From Actinomycetota bacterium (lineage in GTDB: Bacteria > Actinomycetota > Thermoleophilia > Solirubrobacterales > 70-9): DNA of 37,204 nucleotides. The stretch is from the NCBI GenBank assembly GCA_018268575.1, contig JAFDWF010000116.1:1-37204 (forward strand). The letters run 5' to 3'. The notes beneath the pieces were generated by a model. That model saw only the letters and a list, made by a program, of their open reading frames with translations. It did not search any database and had not been told where the DNA came from. Positions 25,740-31,619 of the stretch are shown here, one piece after another. The position numbers and the translations under genes were made by a program. The stretch's first letter is position 1, and each line of letters opens with the position of its first letter.

Positions 25740-26756
25740 TTGTCTCCAGCCAGCGGCCGCCGGCCGCATATGCGGGACGTCGCTCGTCGGGCGGGAGTCG
25801 GGCCCTCATCCGTCTCAAGGGTGCTCTCGGGCCATCCCGACGTCAGCGAGCGGATGCGCGAGGCGGTGATGAGCGCGGTCGAGGAACTCCACTACCGGCC
25901 CGACCTGCTCGCCCGCGGGCTGCGCAGCGGCCGCACCGGCACGGTGGGGTTCGTCGTCGCCGACATCTCCAACCCGATGGTCGCCCAGACCATCACCGGC
26001 GCCGAGCGGCGGCTGCGCGAGGCCGGGTACTCGATGCTGCTGACGAACTCCGAGGGCCGGACCGGGCAGGACTCGGGCCGGATCGAGCTGCTCGAGCAGC
26101 GCAGCGTCGACGGGCTGCTCCTGCTGCTCAGCGACGAGCGCGACGCCGACACCGTGGCCGCCCTGCACGACGCCGAATGCCCGGTCGTCCTCCTCGACCG
26201 CGACCAGCCCGCCGGCGAGCCCATGACCCGGGTCGTCTTCGACCATCGCAGCGGGATGACGGCGGCGACCCGCTCGCTGCTCGGCCTCGGGCACCGCCGG
26301 ATCGCCCTCCTGCTCGGCGGCCCGCGGCGGCCCACGCGCGAGCGCCGGCGGGGAGTCGAAGAAGCGATCGCCACCGTCGCCGACGCCGAGCTGACCGTCT
26401 TCGAGGGCGAGCTGAAAGTGGCCGCCGGGGAAGGCGCCGCCCGCGACCTTCTCGACCTCGACCCCCGCCCGACCGCGGTGATCGCGGCCGGCCACGTGCT
26501 CTGCGAAGGCGCTCTGCTCGCCTTCAACCAGCTCGGCGTCCGGATCCCGACCGACATCTCGATGATCGGCTGCGACGAGAGCCCCGCGGCCATCCTCCAC
26601 GAACCGCCGATCTCGGTCGTCCGCCGCGACATGAGCGAGTTCGGCGTGCGCGGCGCAGAGCTCCTGATCTCCCAGCTCGAGGGCGCCGAGGAAGTGGTCG
26701 AGGTGATCCTGCCGACCGAGTTCGTCGAGCGCCGCAGCTGCGCCCCGCCCGGGTGA
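25740..26756 (+). CDS. LacI-family transcriptional regulator
   Basis: The protein has up to 338 residues. The N-terminal helix-turn-helix reads MRDVARRAGVGPSSVSRVL with the hinge-proximal YRPDLLARGLRSGRTG, then a PBP1-type effector domain (TVGFVVADISNPMVAQTI, GHRRIALLLGG, ISMIGCDESP). The start may be TTG 25740 or ATG 25770, since neither has a clear ribosome binding site. It lies 19 nt after permease B in the same direction, so it probably shares that mRNA and would be autoregulated. Palindromes near both ABC promoters, for example GGAACAGTTCC, are candidate operators. It is the only DNA-binding regulator encoded in the window. Confidence 0.88.
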   Translation: MSPASGRRPHMRDVARRAGVGPSSVSRVLSGHPDVSERMREAVMSAVEELHYRPDLLARGLRSGRTGTVGFVVADISNPMVAQTITGAERRLREAGYSMLLTNSEGRTGQDSGRIELLEQRSVDGLLLLLSDERDADTVAALHDAECPVVLLDRDQPAGEPMTRVVFDHRSGMTAATRSLLGLGHRRIALLLGGPRRPTRERRRGVEEAIATVADAELTVFEGELKVAAGEGAARDLLDLDPRPTAVIAAGHVLCEGALLAFNQLGVRIPTDISMIGCDESPAAILHEPPISVVRRDMSEFGVRGAELLISQLEGAEEVVEVILPTEFVERRSCAPPG

Positions 26757-26855
26757 GTGGTCTGCGGGGGTGGGGGGTTCGGGCGGGGTTGAGCTGGCCC
26801 CCGCCGGCTGGCGCCCGCGCGAGGGCCCGGGCCGGGCCGATCGGAGCCCAGGCGT

Positions 26856-26911
26856 CCCGGCCTTTTCGGAGGCGACCCGGGCAGGCTGTGGCCGCCTCCG
26901 AAAAGGCCGGG
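26856..26911. repeat. Core stem-loop at left end of R3
   Basis: Perfect 19-nt arms (26856-26874, 26893-26911) enclose an 18-nt loop identical to that of 6779-6796. Confidence 0.85.
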
Positions 26912-27051
26912 TCATGGGGAGACGGCGGAGGGTCCGGGCGAACGACGGGGATCATCGAGGGAGGCGCGTCGGGGGATGGCGATCGGAGACGGAGACGGGC
27001 GGAAGGTGACGCCTCGGTACGGAAGGTCACGGTTCCCTCATCGCTCAGATC

Positions 27052-27101
27052 CTCCCTCGTAGACCTGGGCACACCAGGGTGTGCCCAGGTCTACGAGGGA
27101 G
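27052..27101. repeat. 24-bp perfect hairpin of R3
   Basis: Exact complementary arms (27052-27075 and 27078-27101) enclose a 2-nt loop, AG. It is preceded by CATCGCTCA (27039-27047) and followed by CCCTTGACC (27102-27110), the positions occupied in R2 by an unrelated 17-bp hairpin. Confidence 0.9.
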
Positions 27102-27126
27102 CCCTTGACCTTTGTGGACCGACGGT

Positions 27127-27203
27127 GGATCGCACGTCTCCGTGACGATTGCGACGTCTCCGTGACGGGGCCGAGGAAAGACGCCACGAGGACCGTGCGA
27201 TCC
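27127..27203. repeat. Stem enclosing a tandem 14-nt repeat in R3
   Basis: GGATCGCACG (27127-27136) and its complement (27194-27203) bracket two copies of ACGTCTCCGTGACG (27134-27147 and 27154-27167, 20-nt period). Confidence 0.7.
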
Positions 27204-27226
27204 GCGCGGGTCCCGTCCGGGAGATG

Positions 27227-27257
27227 CATGATCCGGCGGGATCCCCGCCGGATCATG
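27227..27257. repeat. 14-bp hairpin of R3, identical to the one in R1
   Basis: Arms 27227-27240 and 27244-27257 with loop ATC repeat the sequence of 8-38 exactly. Downstream words also match R1 in order. Confidence 0.9.
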
Positions 27258-27455
27258 GTCGGCCCGTGACGAAGCCCCCACGATCGCAGGGAAGGCGTAT
27301 GCCTTCACAGGGAGGTTCAAGGTCCCCGTCCCGCGCTGCGTGGATCCACCACACCATGGTGGGGTCAAACCGTGGTCACGTGTCTGTGGCCGTGGAAGAA
27401 GCGTGGAACTCGTGACGTCTCCCGGCGTCTTCCTCACGTCTCCCGCGGCACCTCC

Positions 27456-27502
27456 CTCCGCTGTTCCTTATGCCCACCATCCCGGCATAAGGAACAGCGG
27501 AG
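27456..27502. repeat. 19-bp hairpin of R3 (variant of the R2 27-bp hairpin)
   Basis: Arms 27456-27474 and 27484-27502 share CTCCGCTGTTCCTTATG with R2. The tip is different (a 9-nt unpaired loop instead of GGCCCC-GT-GGGGCC). R1 has no hairpin at this site. Confidence 0.85.
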
Positions 27503-27633
27503 CGTAGGACCCGCGCCGTTCCTCCCATGACCCGGGTCCCTTACCCGGGCGCCAGCCGGCGACGCCCCGTCCCTCACCACCCGGAGCCCCGTCCCAGAAC
27601 CACTCATCCAGCGACCAGCGACCCCGCGGCCGA

Positions 27634-27658
27634 TAGTCTTTTCTAAGTGCTGTTCGAG
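27634..27658 (+). promoter_or_regulatory. Leaderless promoter candidate for the VOC gene at 27647
   Basis: TAGTCT (27634-27639) fits TAnnnT and lies 7 nt before the GTG. TTTTCTAA (27639-27646) abuts the start codon. CTA-N6-GTTCGAG (27643-27658) is a weaker match to the bipartite motif and extends into the first codons. No good -35 was found. Confidence 0.45.
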
Positions 27659-28207
27659 AAACCGATCGCCCATCTAGGCTTCGCGGTGCCCGATGTCGAG
27701 GTCGCCGTCGCGCACTGGGTGGAGACCGCTGGGGCGGGGCCGTTCTGCCGGATCGGCAACGGTCCGTTGCGCCTCCGCGACACCACCTACGAAGGCGCTC
27801 CGGCGCGGTGGAGCCACAGCACCTCGACCGGGCAGTGGGGAGACCTCCTGCTGGAGCTCTTCGAGAGCCACGAGGCCGAGCCGGCCGGACTCGCGGAGGC
27901 GCTCGGGATCGGCTCCTACGGCCTGCATCACGTCGGTTGGTTCGTCGAGGACCTGGAGGCCGAAAGCGCTCGCCTCGAGCGGCTCGGCGCGCCGCTGATC
28001 CTCGCCGCCGGGATCAACGAGCAGGACTTCGCCTTCCACGACGCGCGCGCGCTGATCGGCGTCCGGGTCGAGCTCTATCGCAAGCTGCCGCGGGTGGCCG
28101 AGCACTATGCCGCCGTGCGGCGTGCCGCGGTCGGCTGGGACGGCACCGACCCGCTCCTGCCGCTGGCCGAGTTCCGCGCTCGGTACGGGTCGGACCCCCT
28201 TCGATAA
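27647..28207 (+). CDS. VOC-superfamily protein
   Basis: The 186-residue single-chain VOC protein has PIAHLGFAVPDVEVAVAHWVE at the N-terminus, GYGLHHVGWFVEDLEAESARLE in the middle and VRVELYRKLP near the C-terminus. These supply His and Glu residues at the expected metal-ligand positions of two beta-alpha-beta-beta-beta modules. Members include glyoxalases, epimerases and ring-cleaving dioxygenases; the reaction here is unknown. The GTG at 27647 has no ribosome binding site but sits 7 nt after a -10-like TAGTCT. The protein is similar in style to the VOC protein at 30962. Confidence 0.75.
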   Translation: MLFEKPIAHLGFAVPDVEVAVAHWVETAGAGPFCRIGNGPLRLRDTTYEGAPARWSHSTSTGQWGDLLLELFESHEAEPAGLAEALGIGSYGLHHVGWFVEDLEAESARLERLGAPLILAAGINEQDFAFHDARALIGVRVELYRKLPRVAEHYAAVRRAAVGWDGTDPLLPLAEFRARYGSDPLR

Positions 28208-28212
28208 CCTAT

Positions 28213-28224
28213 TCTAGATTCGAA
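28213..28224 (+). promoter_or_regulatory. CTA-N1-ATTCGAA element before the HSD10-like SDR gene
   Basis: TCTAGATTCGAA (28213-28224) carries the short-spaced bipartite motif and a TAGATT (28215-28220) usable as -10. The resulting leader of about 36 nt contains a GGGAGAGG ribosome binding site before the ATG at 28263. Confidence 0.5.
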
Positions 28225-28262
28225 AATGCCCGCGCCCGCGGGCCGGCGAAGGGAGAGGTCGG

Positions 28263-29030
28263 ATGCAGGTTGAGGGCAACTCGGTTCTGGTCACCGGAGG
28301 TGCCTCGGGGCTCGGGCTGGCGACCGCGAAGCGGATGCTGGACGCGGGCGCGCGGGTGGTGATCGCCGACCTTCCTTCCTCCGACGGCGAGCAGGTCGCG
28401 GCCGCGGCGGGCGAGGCGATGAGGTTCGTCGCCGCCGACGTCACCAGCGCCGAGGAGATCACCGCCGCGGTCGCGGCGGCGCAGGAGATGGCGCCGCTGC
28501 GGGCGACGATCCACTGTGCCGGACGCGGCGGCAGCCGCCGAATCGTCGACCGCGACGGCAACGCCGCCGAGCAGGACCTCTTCGACGAGATCATCCGCGT
28601 CAACCTGCTTGGCTCGATCAACGTGCTGCGCTTGGCGGCGGCCCAGATGACCCGCAACGGACTGGTCGGCGAGGAGGCCGGGGTGGTCGTGATGACGGCT
28701 TCCGCCGCCGCCTTCGAGGGCCAGATCGGGCAGGCGGGCTACGCCGCCAGCAAGGGGGGCGTGGTCGGGCTGACGATCTGCGCCGCCCGCGACCTCGCCG
28801 CCCGCGGGGTGCGGGTGTGCACGATCGCCCCGGGCCTGATGGACACGCCGCTCCTCGGCCGGCTGCCGGAGGAGAAAAGGCAGGGGCTGGCCGAATCGGT
28901 CTCGCAGCCGAAACGGCTCGGCGACCCCGACGAGTACGCGGCGTTGGCCTGCCAGATCGTCGAGAACCAGTACCTGAACGGCGAGACCATCCGCCTCGAC
29001 GGCGCGATCAGGATGCCCGCCCGGTCCTGA
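28263..29030 (+). CDS. SDR-family 3-hydroxyacyl-CoA dehydrogenase type 2 (HSD10-like)
   Basis: This 255-residue SDR closely follows the HSD17B10/type-2 3-hydroxyacyl-CoA dehydrogenase pattern: TGGASGLG (11-18), Asp36 after beta-2, the Ser147-Tyr160-Lys164 triad in GQAGYAASKGG, then ICAARDLAARGVRVCTIAPGL and the C-terminal LNGETIRLDGAIRM. Members oxidise 3-hydroxyacyl-CoA, including branched 2-methyl-3-hydroxybutyryl-CoA, and some steroids. Strong recognition of the family supports a CoA-thioester substrate. The ATG follows GGGAGAGG. It lies between a VOC gene and ribBA, each with its own AT-rich start element. Confidence 0.88.
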   Translation: MQVEGNSVLVTGGASGLGLATAKRMLDAGARVVIADLPSSDGEQVAAAAGEAMRFVAADVTSAEEITAAVAAAQEMAPLRATIHCAGRGGSRRIVDRDGNAAEQDLFDEIIRVNLLGSINVLRLAAAQMTRNGLVGEEAGVVVMTASAAAFEGQIGQAGYAASKGGVVGLTICAARDLAARGVRVCTIAPGLMDTPLLGRLPEEKRQGLAESVSQPKRLGDPDEYAALACQIVENQYLNGETIRLDGAIRMPARS

Positions 29031-29069
29031 GAGGCTGGGGACCTGTCCTCGGCACCCGGCGCGCCGGGG

Positions 29070-29106
29070 TTGAACTATCCGGCGCATAATCTAAAATCAA
29101 TTCGAA
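29070..29106 (+). promoter_or_regulatory. Promoter/operator candidate of ribBA with near-leaderless start
   Basis: TTGAAC (29070-29075), a 16-nt spacer and TAAAAT (29092-29097) precede the ATG at 29107 by 9 nt. CTA-N6-ATTCGAA (29091-29106) ends at the start codon. There is no room for an FMN riboswitch between this promoter and the gene. Confidence 0.55.
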
Positions 29107-30339
29107 ATGGGCGCGCGCGAGGGCAAGTTCGCGGGAATCGAGGAGGCGGTCGCAGAGCTGCAGGGCGGCCGCATGCTCGTCGTCGTCGACGACGAGGACC
29201 GCGAGAACGAGGGTGACCTGGTGATGGCCGCCGAGCTCGCCAGCGCCGAGGCGATCAACTTCATGGCCACCCACGGGCGCGGCTGGATCTGCCTCTCGCT
29301 GACCGGCGAGCGCTGCGACCAGCTCGAGCTGGAGCTGATGACGGCCCGCAACCAGACGCCGCTGCAGACCCAGTTCACGGTCACCATCGACGCCCGCGAC
29401 GGGATCACGACCGGCATCTCGGCGGCCGACCGGGCGCACACGATCAGGGTCGCCGTGGACCCCGCCAACGACTCGACCGCGATCGTCAAAAGCGGGCACA
29501 TCAGCCCCCTGCGGGCAAAGGACGGCGGCGTCCTCCAGCGCGCCGGCCACACCGAGGCATCGGTCGACCTGGCGCGCCTCGCAGGCCTGCAGCCGGCGGC
29601 GGTGATCTGCGAGATCATGGCCGAGGACGGGTCGATGGCGCGCGGCCCGGAGCTGGTCGACTACTGCCGTCGGCACGGCCTGAAGATGATCACGATCGCC
29701 GATCTGATCGAGTACCGCCGGCGCCGCGAGCGACTGGTCGAACGGGTCGTCGGCATCGCCTTGCCGACGGCGTTCGGCGACTTCGAAGCGATCGGCTACC
29801 GCTCGCTGATCGACGACAAGCACCACGTCGCCCTGGTCAAGGGCGAGGTCGCGGGGGAGGACGACGTGCTCGTCCGCGTGCACTCCGAGTGCCTCACCGG
29901 CGACGTCTTCCACAGCTACCGCTGCGACTGCGGCGAGCAGCTGGAGGCGGCGATGAAGGCGATCGAGGCGGAGGGGAGGGGGGTGATCCTCTACCTCGCC
30001 CAGGAGGGGCGCGGGATCGGCCTGCTGAACGAGCTGCGCACCTACAAGCTACAGGAAGAAGGGCTCGACACGGTCGAAGCGAACCGCCGGCTCGGCCTCC
30101 CTGCCGACCTGCGCGACTACGGGACCGGGGCGCAGATGCTGGCCGACCTCGGCCTCTCCGGCATCCGCCTGCTGACCAACAACCCGAAGAAGATCCACGG
30201 CCTCGAAGGTCACGGCCTGCGGATCACCGACCAGATCCCGATCGTCCACCCGCCGAACCCCCACAACGCCGCCAACCTGGCGACGAAGGTGAAGCGGATG
30301 GGCCGCCTGATGGAGATGGCGGGCCCGGCGGCGGCTTGA
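29107..30339 (+). CDS. ribBA: Bifunctional RibBA: 3,4-dihydroxy-2-butanone-4-phosphate synthase / GTP cyclohydrolase II
   Basis: The 410-residue fusion catalyses both entry reactions of riboflavin synthesis, from ribulose-5-phosphate and from GTP. The N-terminal half has DDEDRENEGD (28-37) and GHTEA (147-151). The C-terminal half has the zinc cysteines Cys262, Cys273 and Cys275, EGRGIGL (300-306) and RDYGTGAQ. The usual RPGH before FPL in RibB reads KSGH (128-131) and FPL reads SPL, and the zinc loop has FHSYRCDCG, so the sequence is somewhat divergent. No other riboflavin genes are adjacent, and the FMN reductase and VOC genes follow. A dedicated flavin supply for the LLM enzymes is likely (inference). 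Confidence 0.93.
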   Translation: MGAREGKFAGIEEAVAELQGGRMLVVVDDEDRENEGDLVMAAELASAEAINFMATHGRGWICLSLTGERCDQLELELMTARNQTPLQTQFTVTIDARDGITTGISAADRAHTIRVAVDPANDSTAIVKSGHISPLRAKDGGVLQRAGHTEASVDLARLAGLQPAAVICEIMAEDGSMARGPELVDYCRRHGLKMITIADLIEYRRRRERLVERVVGIALPTAFGDFEAIGYRSLIDDKHHVALVKGEVAGEDDVLVRVHSECLTGDVFHSYRCDCGEQLEAAMKAIEAEGRGVILYLAQEGRGIGLLNELRTYKLQEEGLDTVEANRRLGLPADLRDYGTGAQMLADLGLSGIRLLTNNPKKIHGLEGHGLRITDQIPIVHPPNPHNAANLATKVKRMGRLMEMAGPAAA

Positions 30340-30359
30340 GCCTGGCTCGGGATCGGTCC

Positions 30360-30929
30360 TTAGGCCTGCGGCGTCACCGCGCCGAGCGCGGTCGAGCCGG
30401 AGATCGCCCGGGCGAGCTCGACCAGCGCCGTGCCCTGCAGCGCCGCCCGCCCGGCGGCGGCGGGGAGGAGCCGGCGGTCCTCGCCGAAGTCGGCGTGCTC
30501 GACGTAGAGGCCGGGCGAGACGACGTGGGCGGCGAAGAAGTCGACGAGCACGTTGCGCATCCCGGCGAGGCCGAGGAAGTGGTGCGCGGTCGCCCCGGTG
30601 GCGACGACGGCGACCGCGCGGGCGGTCAGCGGCGCCTCGGTCTCCCCCCACATCCCGCGCGGGGTGGCGTCGAGCAGCGCCTTGAACGGCGCGGCGAAGG
30701 TCGCCCGGTAGATCGGCGAGCCGAAGACGTAGGCGTCGGCGTCGACCATCGCGGCGACCGCCGTCTCGACCGCGGTCGCTCCCTCGCCGCCGAGGTGCAG
30801 GATCGAGGTCTCGGCGGCGCCCGCCGCGGCGCTCGCCTCGAGTACCTGCCCGAGCACGTTGCCAGTCCTGCCCGGGCCGGTCGGCGAGCAGTCGATGGCC
30901 AGCACCCGAGGTCCGCTCGGAGTAGTCAC
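30360..30929 (-). CDS. NADPH-dependent FMN reductase (SsuE/flavodoxin-like fold)
   Basis: The 189-residue protein has the flavodoxin-like pattern VLAIDCSPTGPGRTGNVL for FMN phosphate binding and FGSPIYRATFAAPFKALLD, the family signature also found in SsuE and ChrR. It makes FMNH2 for two-component monooxygenases. The GTG start at 30929 lies 7 nt after a TAGAAT on the minus strand, so the mRNA is probably leaderless. It converges on ribBA (stops 20 nt apart) and diverges from the VOC gene at 30962 through a shared palindrome. Confidence 0.88.
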   Translation of the reverse strand: MTTPSGPRVLAIDCSPTGPGRTGNVLGQVLEASAAAGAAETSILHLGGEGATAVETAVAAMVDADAYVFGSPIYRATFAAPFKALLDATPRGMWGETEAPLTARAVAVVATGATAHHFLGLAGMRNVLVDFFAAHVVSPGLYVEHADFGEDRRLLPAAAGRAALQGTALVELARAISGSTALGAVTPQA

Positions 30930-30936
30930 AATTCCT

Positions 30937-30951
30937 ATTCTAGGTTAGAAT
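30937..30951. promoter_or_regulatory. Palindrome formed by two divergent TAGAAT -10 hexamers
   Basis: ATTCTAGGTTAGAAT is a 15-nt inverted repeat with 6-nt arms. Read on the minus strand, TAGAAT (30942-30937) is 7 nt from the GTG of the FMN reductase. Read on the plus strand, TAGAAT (30946-30951) is 10 nt from the GTG of the VOC gene. It can act as a pair of back-to-back promoters, as an operator, or both. Confidence 0.6.
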
Positions 30952-30961
30952 CGCGCCCAAG

Positions 30962-31486
30962 GTGATGGAGGAGGTCAAAGGTCTGCTGGGCGTCGGCGAA
31001 GGTCCCTACCAGGTGGGGATCGCCGTCCCCGACCTCGAGGCCGCGGTGGAAGGCTTCCGCGCCGTCACCGGCTGCGGGCCGCTCGAGGTCTGGACCTACG
31101 ACCGCTCCGAGCTGGTCCGCGAATCCACCTTCCGCGGCGAGGACGCCCCTTATGCCGCCCGCATCGCGATCGGCCTCGGCTCGACCCAGGTCGAGTACAT
31201 GGAACCGCTTCCCGGCGGCGTCTCGATCGTCCACGACCACGTCGAGCGCCACGGCTACGGCCTCCACCACCTCGGCTTCAAAGCCGACGACTTCGAGGCC
31301 GCAAGCGCCCGCATGGAGGAGGCCGGCTTCCCGATCATCCAGACGATCTCGGGCTGGGGCCTCGACGGCGACGGCGCCGCAGTCTTCTTCGACACCCTCG
31401 ATCAACTCGGCTTCTGGGTCGAGATCGTCTCCCCCGCGGCACGCCGCCGACCCGCCCACGGCGCGATCCCGGCCGCCGCGGGATAG
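30962..31486 (+). CDS. VOC-superfamily protein
   Basis: The 174-residue VOC protein has YQVGIAVPDLEAAVEGFRAVTG at the N-terminus, then GYGLHHLGFKADDFEAASARMEEAG and LGFWVEIVSP. The GYGLHH motif is shared with the VOC protein at 27647, suggesting paralogy. The reaction is unknown; epimerase, lyase or dioxygenase are all possible. It starts at GTG 30962 or ATG 30965, just after a -10-like TAGAAT. It converges with the ligase at 31620 across repeat R4. Confidence 0.75.
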   Translation: MMEEVKGLLGVGEGPYQVGIAVPDLEAAVEGFRAVTGCGPLEVWTYDRSELVRESTFRGEDAPYAARIAIGLGSTQVEYMEPLPGGVSIVHDHVERHGYGLHHLGFKADDFEAASARMEEAGFPIIQTISGWGLDGDGAAVFFDTLDQLGFWVEIVSPAARRRPAHGAIPAAAG

Positions 31487-31504
31487 GCGGCGGCTCGCGG
31501 ACGG

Positions 31505-31596
31505 TGAGGGACGGGGCCGGACCGATCGGGGTTCAGGCCTCCGGGAAGGCCGGGTCCCTTACCACGGGCGCCAGCCGGCGACGGCCCCGTCCCTCA
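31505..31596. repeat. Intergenic mosaic repeat, minimal copy R4
   Basis: TGAGGGACGGGGCCG (31505-31519) and its exact complement (31582-31596) enclose GACCGATCGGGG, a collapsed core (GGCCTCCGGGAAGGCC) and the terminal word CGGGCGCCAGCCGGCG (31565-31580). These are only the end modules of R2 and R3, without their interior. It lies between two convergent genes that stop at 31486 and 31620, so it may act as a bidirectional terminator. Confidence 0.8.
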
Positions 31597-31619
31597 TCAC
31601 CCCCCCGGAGCACCTCGAA

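Larger units (their letters stand above)
26800..27561. repeat. Intergenic mosaic repeat, copy R3 (longest, complete)
   Basis: The element is bounded by the 16-nt terminal inverted repeat CGCCGGCTGGCGCCCG (26802-26817) and its exact complement (27546-27561). It contains a GGAGGCG core stem-loop at the left end, a 24-bp hairpin, a tandem 14-nt repeat inside a 10-bp stem, the 14-bp hairpin shared with R1, GAAGGCGTATGCCTTC, a short palindrome at 27352-27361, the GTGACGTCTCCC scaffold and a 19-bp hairpin. The right-end core stem-loop seen in R1 and R2 is absent, leaving GACCCGGGTCCC (27530-27541). No reading frame looks real. It separates the LacI gene from the VOC gene at 27647. Confidence 0.85.

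Noticed and set aside
26757..27646. CRISPR array or attC/integron cassette array
   Set aside because: Repeats are not regularly spaced and spacers are not unique; the hairpins are embedded in a conserved scaffold, and no cas or integrase gene is present.
29070..29106. FMN riboswitch before ribBA
   Set aside because: The preceding gene ends at 29030 and the likely promoter leaves about 10 nt of leader, so there is no room for the aptamer.
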